From an uncultured Clostridia bacterium (lineage in GTDB: Bacteria > Bacillota > Clostridia > UBA1381), in assembly GCA_910579415.1 (NCBI GenBank), contig CAJTUY010000073.1, positions 1 to 5,191 on the forward strand: a stretch of 5,191 nt of DNA. The letters run 5' to 3'. A program made the translations under genes and the position numbers. Position 1 is the stretch's first letter. Each line of letters begins with the position of its first letter. The notes beneath the pieces were generated by a model that was given only the letters and a program-made list of their open reading frames with translations, had not been told where the DNA came from and did not search any database. Below, piece by piece: positions 1-4,933 of the stretch.

Positions 1-360
1 TCAGAAATGGCATTTAAAATTGCCGCTTCAATGGCATTCAAAGAGGGTATGAAGAAGGCTGACCCTGTAATAAAAGAGCCTATTATGCTTGTAAATGTAA
101 TCGTTCCCGATGATTATCTTGGTTTCGTTATCGGCGACTTGTCATCAAGACGCGGTATGATTAAATCACAGGAATCACGTTCGGGCGGTGTTACACAGGT
201 AACAGCGGATGTACCTTTGGGCGAGATGTTCGGTTATGCGACAGTTCTTCGTTCAGGTACACAGGGACGCGGACAGTATTCAATGGAACCGTCACATTAC
301 AGTGAAGTTCCGAGATCTGTTCAGGAGTCTATTATCAACGAACGTACAAAAGCTAACTAA
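1..360 (+). CDS. fusA: Elongation factor G, C-terminal fragment
   Basis: This is the 3' end of the gene for EF-G, the GTPase that moves tRNA and mRNA through the ribosome after each peptide bond. The frame is open from base 1 (S-E-M-A-F-K-I-A) and ends in TAA, leaving 119 residues; the GTPase domain lies outside the window. The part present covers the end of domain IV and domain V. Family landmarks visible are MAFKIAASMAFKEG, the EPIM segment, the VIGDLSSRRG turn, and the domain V block EMFGYATVLRS-TQGRGQYSME followed by HYSEVP. The ATG at base 7 is an internal methionine, not the start. The gene stands 98 bp upstream of tuf on the same strand, the usual end of the str operon (rpsL-rpsG-fusA-tuf). 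I see no GC-rich terminator after it, so read-through into tuf is expected. EF-G is clear from the sequence; a paralogue such as FusB-type EF-G2 is unlikely given the tuf neighbour. Confidence 0.96.
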   Translation, partial: SEMAFKIAASMAFKEGMKKADPVIKEPIMLVNVIVPDDYLGFVIGDLSSRRGMIKSQESRSGGVTQVTADVPLGEMFGYATVLRSGTQGRGQYSMEPSHYSEVPRSVQESIINERTKAN

Positions 361-384
361 TTTTATAAATATTTGAAAAAACAC

Positions 385-413
385 TTGATTTTTTCAGAAA
401 AAAATTGTACAAT
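385..413 (+). promoter_or_regulatory. Sigma-A promoter of tuf
   Basis: TTGATT (385-390) and TACAAT (408-413) are separated by exactly 17 bp, each one or two bases from consensus. The stretch before it (361-384) is nearly pure A/T with an A tract, as expected for an UP element. Transcription would start near 420, giving a leader of about 40 nt that carries the strong ribosome site AAGGAGG (442-448). This would let tuf be expressed above the level of the upstream operon genes. The elements are visible; use in the cell is inferred. Confidence 0.75.
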
Positions 414-458
414 AACTTTATTAGTGTAACTATATTTTTTTAAGGAGGAATTTTTACA

Positions 459-1661
459 ATGGCAAAAGAGAAATTCGAAAGAAATAAGCCGCACGTAAAC
501 ATTGGTACTATCGGTCACGTTGACCATGGTAAGACAACACTTACAGCGGCTATCACAAAGGTATTGGCTCTTAAGGGTCAGGCTCAGTTCGAGGCTTATG
601 ATATGATTGATAAGGCTCCTGAGGAAAGAGAAAGAGGTATTACAATTTCAACAGCTCACGTTGAGTATGAAACAGACAACCGTCACTATGCTCACGTTGA
701 CTGTCCGGGACACGCTGACTACGTTAAGAACATGATTACAGGTGCTGCTCAGATGGACGGCGCTATCCTTGTTGTTTCAGCAGCAGACGGTCCTATGCCT
801 CAGACAAGAGAGCATATCCTTCTTTCACGTCAGGTTGGCGTTCCTTATATCGTAGTATTTATGAATAAGAGAGACCAGGTTGACGATGACGAGCTTCTTG
901 AGCTTGTTGAGATGGAAATCAGAGACCTTCTTTCAGAGTATGAGTTCCCCGGTGACGATACTCCTATCGTTTCAGGTTCAGCTCTTCAGGTTCTTGAATC
1001 TTCTTCAACAGATATCAATGCTCCTGAATACAAGTGTATTCTTGACCTAATGGAAGCAGTAGACAGCTACATTCCTACACCGGAAAGAAAGGCTGACTTA
1101 CCATTCCTTATGCCTATCGAGGATATCTTCTCAATCACAGGTCGTGGTACAGTTGCTACCGGTAGAGTTGAAAGAGGTCAGTTAAACCTTAACGATGAAG
1201 TTGAAATCGTTGGTCTTACAGACGAGAGAAGAAAAGTTGTTGTTACAGGTATCGAGATGTTCAGAAAGCTTCTTGATTACGCTGAAGCAGGTGACAACAT
1301 CGGTGCGCTTCTTCGTGGTGTTCAGAGAGATGAGATTGAAAGAGGTCAGGTTCTTGCAAAGCCGGGTACAATCAATCCTCATACAAAGTTCACAGGCGAG
1401 GTTTACGTTCTAACTAAGGACGAAGGCGGACGTCATACACCGTTCTTTAACAATTACAGACCTCAGTTCTATTTCAGAACAACTGACGTTACAGGCGTTA
1501 TCACACTTCCGGAAGGCACAGAGATGTGTATGCCCGGCGATAACGTAAAGATGGCTGTTGAGCTAATCACACCTATCGCTATCGAAAAGGGACTTCGTTT
1601 CGCTATTCGTGAAGGCGGAAGAACAGTTGGTTCAGGTGTCGTTTCAGAAGTTTCTGAATAA
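459..1661 (+). CDS. tuf: Elongation factor Tu
   Basis: EF-Tu is the cytoplasmic GTPase that carries aminoacyl-tRNA to the ribosomal A site as a ternary complex with GTP. The gene is complete at 400 residues; the family usually has 393-400. Domain 1 (about 1-205) shows all G motifs: G1 GHVDHGKT at 19-26, the switch I threonine T62 in RGIT, G3 DCPGH at 81-85 with the catalytic His85, G4 NKRD at 136-139 and G5 SAL at 174-176. Domain 2 contains ITGRGTVATGRVERG, and domain 3 contains GGRHTPFFNNYRPQFYFRT and ends REGGRTVGSGVVSEVSE. The ATG start follows AAGGAGG by 10 nt and gives the standard MAKEKFERNKPHVNIGTIGH beginning. The middle position of the NKxD motif is Arg, where Cys or Ser is more usual; this position is variable, so function should be normal. 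It follows fusA, has its own promoter (385-413), and ends in a strong terminator. No second tuf copy is visible in the window. Confidence 0.99.
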   Translation: MAKEKFERNKPHVNIGTIGHVDHGKTTLTAAITKVLALKGQAQFEAYDMIDKAPEERERGITISTAHVEYETDNRHYAHVDCPGHADYVKNMITGAAQMDGAILVVSAADGPMPQTREHILLSRQVGVPYIVVFMNKRDQVDDDELLELVEMEIRDLLSEYEFPGDDTPIVSGSALQVLESSSTDINAPEYKCILDLMEAVDSYIPTPERKADLPFLMPIEDIFSITGRGTVATGRVERGQLNLNDEVEIVGLTDERRKVVVTGIEMFRKLLDYAEAGDNIGALLRGVQRDEIERGQVLAKPGTINPHTKFTGEVYVLTKDEGGRHTPFFNNYRPQFYFRTTDVTGVITLPEGTEMCMPGDNVKMAVELITPIAIEKGLRFAIREGGRTVGSGVVSEVSE

Positions 1662-1674
1662 TTTAAAAAACAGG

Positions 1675-1710
1675 AATGGCTATGCAAAAGCATAGCCATT
1701 TTTTATTTTT
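1675..1710 (+). terminator. Intrinsic terminator of tuf / str operon
   Basis: A perfect 11-bp stem pairs 1675-1685 (AATGGCTATGC) with 1690-1700 (GCATAGCCATT) around an AAAA loop, 13 nt after the tuf stop codon. It runs straight into T-rich sequence (1699-1704 and 1706-1710). This is the expected end of the fusA-tuf transcript. The minus strand has only a short, interrupted T run on its side, so the terminator acts mainly on the plus strand. Confidence 0.93.
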
Positions 1711-1826
1711 ATATTGTTGACATATATACTATACCGCAGCATAAAGCAAATGTTTTTAATATGATTCTACGGTATTTTTAATATCTGCATAATATGTACT
1801 TTCCTTTGATTGTATTTCCGCGCAAT
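1711..1826. other. AT-rich intergenic stretch with one weak stem-loop
   Basis: There is no credible gene here. A stem pairs 1731-1739 (ATACCGCAG) with 1767-1775 (CTACGGTAT) across a 27-nt loop. It has one C-A mismatch when read on the plus strand but a G-U pair, hence no mismatch, when read on the minus strand. On the plus strand it is followed by TTTT (1776-1779), so it could be a weak back-up terminator for tuf read-through. On the minus strand it has no T run. A TTGACA at 1717-1722 has no good -10 at the right spacing (best is CATAAA), so I do not call a promoter. Confidence 0.4.
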
Positions 1827-1853
1827 AAAAAATGCGCTGCACGAGCAACGCAC
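1827..1853 (-). terminator. Terminator of the candidate small RNA
   Basis: Read on the minus strand, GTGCGTTGC (1853-1845) pairs with GCAGCGCAT (1840-1832) around a TCGT loop. The stem has 9 bp including two G-U pairs and is followed by a T6 tract (complement of A at 1827-1832). The plus-strand reading has no T run after the stem, so its direction is minus. It lies about 180 bp beyond the abrB terminator, so it needs a separate transcript to serve, which the promoter at 1989-2017 would supply. Confidence 0.75.
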
Positions 1854-1983
1854 TAAAAATACATTGCTCTGTTGCTGCTATACAAGTTTCAATATTCAAA
1901 ATGAGTATGTGAAATAGAGCATGTATTTTTGACAAAACAAAAAACACACATCATTTTGAATACAAATATTAACTTATATAGCG
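1827..1983 (-). ncRNA. Candidate structured small RNA, family unknown
   Basis: A minus-strand transcript of about 155 nt is predicted from its own promoter (1989-2017), with a start near 1983, to its own terminator (1827-1853). The 5' part folds into one long hairpin. An outer 12-bp stem pairs 1971-1982 with 1877-1888 with one G-U pair. An asymmetric internal loop follows, then a perfect 11-bp stem pairing 1951-1961 with 1894-1904, then a 6-bp extension pairing 1945-1950 with 1906-1911 across one bulged base. The apical region (1912-1944) is A/U-rich. A linker (1854-1876) joins this to the terminator. No downstream gene lies on this strand before the convergent tuf gene, so a riboswitch or attenuator controlling a coding gene is unlikely. 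6S RNA was considered, but it is usually longer and has a large symmetric central bubble that I do not see here. A 21-codon reading frame inside lacks a ribosome site. Promoter, fold and terminator are read from sequence; transcription and function are inferred. Confidence 0.55.
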
Positions 1984-1988
1984 CAATT

Positions 1989-2017
1989 ATTATATCACAT
2001 TTTCTGTTTTTTGTAAA
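1989..2017 (-). promoter_or_regulatory. Extended -10 sigma-A promoter of the candidate small RNA
   Basis: On the minus strand, TTTACA (2017-2012) is followed after exactly 17 bp by a perfect TATAAT (1994-1989), preceded by TGA that makes an extended -10 (TGnTATAAT). It sits just past the abrB terminator and points away from abrB towards tuf, with no protein gene downstream. The predicted start is near 1983, at the G of GCGC. The strength of this promoter is the main reason to believe the small RNA. Confidence 0.7.
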
Positions 2018-2030
2018 GTAAAAACAGTAC

Positions 2031-2062
2031 AAAAAAACTGCCGCATATTTATGCGGCAGTTT
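2031..2062 (-). terminator. Intrinsic terminator of abrB
   Basis: A perfect 12-bp stem pairs 2051-2062 with 2035-2046 around a 4-nt loop. Its core on the minus strand is ACTGCCGCAT / ATGCGGCAGT. On that strand it is followed by seven T (complement of A at 2031-2037). It begins 10 nt after the abrB stop codon. Confidence 0.93.
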
Positions 2063-2072
2063 ACCTGCAAAA

Positions 2073-2324
2073 TTAATCCTGTATGTAACCCATCATCTCT
2101 TTTGCGCAGTTCGGGCAAATATTTTTTCCGTTGAACTGGAAAATATTCTTTGCATCACCGCAGAAAATACATGACGGTTCATACTTCTTAAGTATAATGC
2201 AGTTGTCTTCTGTGTAGATTTCCATTGAATCTTTAATTTCAATATCAAACTTTCTTCTTAGTTCAACAGGAATTACTATACGTCCAAGTTCATCTACTTT
2301 TCTTACAATACCCACAGATTTCAT
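2073..2324 (-). CDS. abrB: AbrB-family transition-state regulator with C-terminal Cys4 motif
   Basis: This is a small DNA-binding regulator of the AbrB/SpoVT swapped-hairpin family. In Bacillus such proteins repress post-exponential genes, and in Clostridia homologues affect sporulation and metabolism. The protein has 83 residues. The N-terminal domain (1-48) is nearly identical in pattern to Bacillus AbrB: MKSVGIVRKVDELGRIVIP, then ELRRKF and IILKKYEP. The basic residues that contact DNA in Bacillus AbrB are all present (R8, R15, R23, R24). The C-terminal part differs from Bacillus AbrB: it has C52-x2-C55, 14 residues, then C70-x2-C73, which looks like a small zinc knuckle. Zinc binding is inferred. 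The ATG start follows GGAGGA by about 10 nt and matches the family start. The gene has its own promoter and terminator, so it is probably monocistronic, with possible read-through from holB, which ends 103 bp upstream. The regulon and any autoregulation are unknown from this sequence. Confidence 0.92.
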   Translation of the reverse strand: MKSVGIVRKVDELGRIVIPVELRRKFDIEIKDSMEIYTEDNCIILKKYEPSCIFCGDAKNIFQFNGKNICPNCAKEMMGYIQD

Positions 2325-2368
2325 AATCTGAAGTCCTCCTTTTTTAATTTATTTTTTATCATGTGTTG

Positions 2369-2397
2369 ATTGTACCATAAAAGTAATTATTTGTCAA
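2369..2397 (-). promoter_or_regulatory. Sigma-A promoter of abrB
   Basis: On the minus strand a perfect TTGACA (2397-2392) and TACAAT (2374-2369) are separated by 17 bp. Transcription would start near 2362, giving a leader of about 38 nt that contains the ribosome site AGGAGGA (2340-2334). It lies in the 103-bp gap between holB and abrB. No terminator is visible between holB and this promoter. Confidence 0.83.
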
Positions 2398-2427
2398 GAA
2401 CTGGGGGAAATTATTTTTATTTGTAAT

Positions 2428-3414
2428 TTAATTGTAATATTTGTCGTTTTTTAGAGTGAGCCAAAATGCTAAACCCTTTATATTTACATACCTTTTCAAC
2501 ATTTTTTGTGCTGTAACAAGTCTGTTATAAAGCATTATTATCGTATTTGTATTGACTCTCGCAGAAAAATTTCTCAGTTTATCCTTCTTATCAATGTTCA
2601 ATATTTTTTCCTGTGCGCCAAGCTGTAAAAGCACGGTATCCCGCACAAAGGAAATCCAAAACTCCAGAATACGATTCACATTTTCCTTGTTTTCATCAAA
2701 GAACTTTTGTATTATAAAAGCTTCCTTCCTGTCCGTTGACGCAAGTGAAAACAGTTTTTCAACTGCCATTTCACGCAGATTTTCAAATTCCATATCATTA
2801 ACAACCGCATCTGCCGTACCCGGTATGCCGCCGCAATATTTTACAAGAAACGGCAGTCTTTCCTTTTCATCAGGATACTTTTCAGAAATATATCTGCGTA
2901 TTCTTTCCTCCGAAACAGCAGGGAAGTGAATAAGCGTAAAACGTGACAGGATTGTTTGCAGCAGCGTAACAGAATTATCAATCAGAATAATAAATACCGC
3001 GTATTCCGGAGGTTCTTCAAAGGTTTTCAGAAACGTATTCTGTGCTGCTTCTGTTAAAAGCGTCCCGTCCTCTATTATATAAACTTTACGCATGGAATTA
3101 AAGGGTTTAACCGCAACATCTTCAGCAAGCAAGCGCATATCGTCTGCACCGATACTTTTTTTATCCTTCTGAGGATGCACATAAATAATATCGGGATTTG
3201 TATCTGCCTTTGACTCCACGCAAGTCTGACATGTTCCGCAGGGGGATATGCTTGTATTCGGACATGTAAGCGCAGCGGCAAACAATCGCGCCGCTTCATA
3301 CGTCATAAGTCCCTTATCGCCCTCAAATATATACGCGTGCGAGCTTAGTCCGTTGTGTACAGACTCTATTAAATTTTTCATCAGTTCCTCATGGAATACT
3401 TCATATCCGTACAT
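2428..3414 (-). CDS. holB: DNA polymerase III, clamp-loader subunit delta prime
   Basis: Delta prime is the AAA+-like, non-hydrolysing subunit of the clamp loader that opens and places the beta sliding clamp during replication. The protein has 328 residues, close to the usual 320-335. Visible marks are HAYIFEG at 26-32 leading into the P-loop position, and a zinc module C51, C59-x2-C62-x2-C65. There is also a VYIIEDG strand at 111-117 in the Walker B region, the strongly conserved AQNTFLKTFEEPP at 124-136, and the sensor-type ILSRF at 155-159 (usually SRC). The rest is the helical collar domain. The P-loop is fully degenerate (EGDKGLMTY, with no GK[T/S]), which fits a non-ATPase delta prime rather than DnaX (tau/gamma). 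It starts 3 nt after the coaBC stop, and its ribosome site AGGACGG (3427-3421) lies within the end of coaBC, so the two are co-transcribed. The usual Firmicute partner ricT (yaaT) is not next to it here. Confidence 0.93.
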   Translation of the reverse strand: MYGYEVFHEELMKNLIESVHNGLSSHAYIFEGDKGLMTYEAARLFAAALTCPNTSISPCGTCQTCVESKADTNPDIIYVHPQKDKKSIGADDMRLLAEDVAVKPFNSMRKVYIIEDGTLLTEAAQNTFLKTFEEPPEYAVFIILIDNSVTLLQTILSRFTLIHFPAVSEERIRRYISEKYPDEKERLPFLVKYCGGIPGTADAVVNDMEFENLREMAVEKLFSLASTDRKEAFIIQKFFDENKENVNRILEFWISFVRDTVLLQLGAQEKILNIDKKDKLRNFSARVNTNTIIMLYNRLVTAQKMLKRYVNIKGLAFWLTLKNDKYYN

Positions 3415-3417
3415 AAC

Positions 3418-4605
3418 TTACCGTCCTAAAATAAAATCAAAAATCTTTTCCGCCGCCTTATCCTTTGACATCTTTTCAAGCTGTATTTCCTTATCTCGAG
3501 TAATCAGCGTTATAATATTTGTATCTGTACCAAAACCCGCGCCGTCCTGTTTAAGATTATTTGCCGCAATCATATCGGCATTTTTGTTTATAAGCTTTTT
3601 ACGTGAATTTTCAATCAGATTTTCGGTTTCCATTGAAAATCCGCATATAAACTGACCTTTCTTTTTATTGTCACCGAGAGCTTTTAATATATCATCTGTT
3701 TTTTCAAGCTCAATTGTCATACTTTCACTATTCTTTTTAAGCTTTTCATTACTTATATTTTTCGGACGGTAATCAGCTACTGCCGCCGCCTTTACAATTA
3801 TATCCGCATTTTTCGCGATTTCAGTAACCGCATCAAACATTTCTTTTGCGCTGCTTATACGAACCGTATTTACAAAAAACGGCGGTTCATTTTCACAGCT
3901 TCCCATAACCAGCGTCACATCCGCGCCGCGAAGAAAGGCGTTTCTTGCTAAAGCAAAGCCCATTTTTCCGCTTGAATGATTGGTTATATAACGCACCGGG
4001 TCAATCGGCTCAACAGTAGCGCCTGCCGTTACCAGTACCTTTTTACCGCGCATATCCTTTTCATATGCAATTTCCTTTATTATATATTCGAGCAGCAACT
4101 CTTCATCGGGCATTCTGCCGTCGCCTATATCGCCATTGGCAAGCATACCGCGTGAAGGCTTAACAATTTCATAGCCGTAATCCGAAAGTTTTTTTATATT
4201 ATCCTGAACAATCGGGTTATGAAACATATTATGATTCATGGCAGGCGCGATTATTTTTTTGCACGGACATGCCATAACCGTTGTTGTAAGCATATCATCC
4301 GCAATACCATTCGCAATTTTGCCGATAACATTTGCGCTGGCGGGCGCAATCATAACCAAATCCGCTTTTTTTGCCAGCGCGACATGCTCTACGCTGTATT
4401 CAAAGCTTCTGTCAAATGTATCAATAAGACATTTATGCTGTGTAAGCGTTTCAAATGTAATAGGATTTATAAAATTAACTGCATTTCGCGTCATAAGCAC
4501 ATGTACCTGCGCGCCGAGCTTCATAAGCATCCGCGCAAGGTTTACCGTTTTATATGCGGCTATACTTCCCGTAACTCCAAGCACTACTGTTTTTTCTGTA
4601 AGCAT
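3418..4605 (-). CDS. coaBC: Bifunctional phosphopantothenoylcysteine decarboxylase / phosphopantothenate-cysteine ligase
   Basis: This enzyme carries out two consecutive steps of coenzyme A synthesis: CoaB joins cysteine to 4'-phosphopantothenate using CTP, and FMN-dependent CoaC decarboxylates the product to 4'-phosphopantetheine. It has 395 residues, against about 400 in the family. The CoaC domain (1 to about 180) has GVTGSIAAYK at 10-19, the catalytic His74, APASANVIGKIANG at 87-100 and the PAMN motif ending at Asn124. The CoaB domain (about 187-395) has VTAGATVEPIDPVRYI, NHSSGKMG at 209-216, AAAVADYRP, the EKLKK lysine segment and ADMIAANNL. Numbering runs one behind E. coli Dfp throughout. 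The odd point is LANGDIGDGRM at 155-165, where the E. coli catalytic Cys158 is replaced by Asn157. The ATG follows AAAGGA (4620-4615) by 9 nt. It is first in an operon with holB and has its own promoter. Confidence 0.95.
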   Translation of the reverse strand: MLTEKTVVLGVTGSIAAYKTVNLARMLMKLGAQVHVLMTRNAVNFINPITFETLTQHKCLIDTFDRSFEYSVEHVALAKKADLVMIAPASANVIGKIANGIADDMLTTTVMACPCKKIIAPAMNHNMFHNPIVQDNIKKLSDYGYEIVKPSRGMLANGDIGDGRMPDEELLLEYIIKEIAYEKDMRGKKVLVTAGATVEPIDPVRYITNHSSGKMGFALARNAFLRGADVTLVMGSCENEPPFFVNTVRISSAKEMFDAVTEIAKNADIIVKAAAVADYRPKNISNEKLKKNSESMTIELEKTDDILKALGDNKKKGQFICGFSMETENLIENSRKKLINKNADMIAANNLKQDGAGFGTDTNIITLITRDKEIQLEKMSKDKAAEKIFDFILGR

Positions 4606-4637
4606 TTCTATTTTTCCTTTCGGCTGTAATTTATTCT

Positions 4638-4666
4638 ATTTTAACATATATTTTTATTTTATGCAA
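4638..4666 (-). promoter_or_regulatory. Sigma-A promoter of coaBC-holB
   Basis: On the minus strand TTGCAT (4666-4661) and TAAAAT (4643-4638) are 17 bp apart, and TGT directly before the -10 makes an extended TGn element. The predicted start is near 4631, about 25 nt before the coaBC ATG. The -35 begins only 2 bp after the T run of the tRNA terminator, so the two transcription units are packed tightly but kept separate. Confidence 0.7.
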
Positions 4667-4668
4667 CG

Positions 4669-4709
4669 AAAAAAACACTCCGACAAGGGCGATTTCCCAA
4701 GCCGAAGCG
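4669..4709 (-). terminator. Intrinsic terminator of the tRNA-Thr transcript
   Basis: On the minus strand the arm 4709-4696 pairs with 4689-4676. A 9-bp lower stem with three G-U pairs (CGCTTCGGC with GTCGGAGTG) is followed by a 2x2 U-U internal loop, then GGG/CCC around a 6-nt loop. Seven T follow (complement of A at 4669-4675). It lies about 30 nt beyond the tRNA 3' end. Confidence 0.7.
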
Positions 4710-4719
4710 TAATTTTATG

Positions 4720-4737
4720 AAGCGTTGGTGGACGCTT
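4720..4737 (-). other. Small stem-loop in the tRNA trailer
   Basis: On the minus strand AAGCGT (4737-4732) pairs with ACGCTT (4725-4720) around a CCACCA loop, beginning 3 nt after the tRNA CCA end. It has no T run and is not itself a terminator. It may serve as a processing or end-trimming structure. The same ACGCTT recurs at 4710-4705, overlapping the 5' arm of the terminator, so AAGCGT has two possible partners. Confidence 0.4.
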
Positions 4738-4740
4738 GTA

Positions 4741-4816
4741 TGGAGCTAACGAGCGGAGTCGAACCGCCGACCTCTTCATTACCAATGAAGTGCTCTGCCT
4801 ACTGAGCTACGTCAGC
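4741..4816 (-). tRNA. tRNA-Thr (anticodon GGU)
   Basis: This 76-nt gene folds into a full cloverleaf. The acceptor stem pairs GCTGACG with CGTTAGC with one G-U pair. The D stem is GCTC/GAGC. The anticodon stem is CTTCA/TGAAG with loop TTGGTAA, putting anticodon GGT at 4783-4781. The variable loop is AGGTC. The T stem is GGCGG/CCGCT with the standard loop TTCGACT. The discriminator base is T and CCA is encoded. The anticodon GGU reads ACC and ACU threonine codons. It is a single tRNA with its own promoter and terminator, not part of a tRNA cluster in this window. Confidence 0.97.
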
Positions 4817-4881
4817 ATTATTACAAATACATATTATCTGTATTACTAAATTATTTCACAAGTTCTTTAAGTAACTATAAT

Positions 4882-4910
4882 ATTATATTATATACACTGA
4901 TGTTTGTCAA
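4882..4910 (-). promoter_or_regulatory. Consensus sigma-A promoter of tRNA-Thr
   Basis: On the minus strand a perfect TTGACA (4910-4905) and a perfect TATAAT (4887-4882) are separated by 17 bp, as expected for a strong stable-RNA promoter. The predicted start is near 4875, leaving a leader of about 59 nt to be removed by RNase P or other nucleases. It faces away from the promoter at 4934-4962. Confidence 0.87.
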
Positions 4911-4933
4911 TACTTCCGGAAAATTTTTTGTAC

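Noticed and set aside
1182..1699. Reading frames on both strands inside and across the 3' half of tuf
   Set aside because: They are shadows of the highly biased tuf coding sequence; no ribosome sites or domains.
1756..1947. 63-codon minus-strand reading frame in the abrB-tuf gap
   Set aside because: It starts at GTG without a ribosome site, lies across the candidate RNA hairpin and through its terminator, and its residues show no recognisable domain.
1896..1961. 21-codon minus-strand frame (MMCVFCFVKN...) inside the candidate small RNA
   Set aside because: It has no Shine-Dalgarno sequence, its start codon lies within the 11-bp stem, and it is not the short hydrophobic pattern of a type I toxin.
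1929..1966. Plus-strand TTGACA at 1929-1934 as a promoter
   Set aside because: No -10 element lies at 16-18 bp; the nearest TACAAA is about 26 bp away.
1827..1983. 6S RNA (ssrS) assignment for the candidate small RNA
   Set aside because: The length is short and the large symmetric central bubble of 6S is not evident; without a covariance-model search the name cannot be supported.
2552..3655. Plus-strand frames opposite holB and coaBC, and a minus frame at 3075-3299
   Set aside because: They are antisense or out-of-frame shadows of well-identified genes; low-complexity Ser/Phe-rich translations.
4219..4720. Two overlapping plus-strand frames opposite the start of coaBC
   Set aside because: They are antisense to CoaBC and run through its promoter and the tRNA terminator; no ribosome site.
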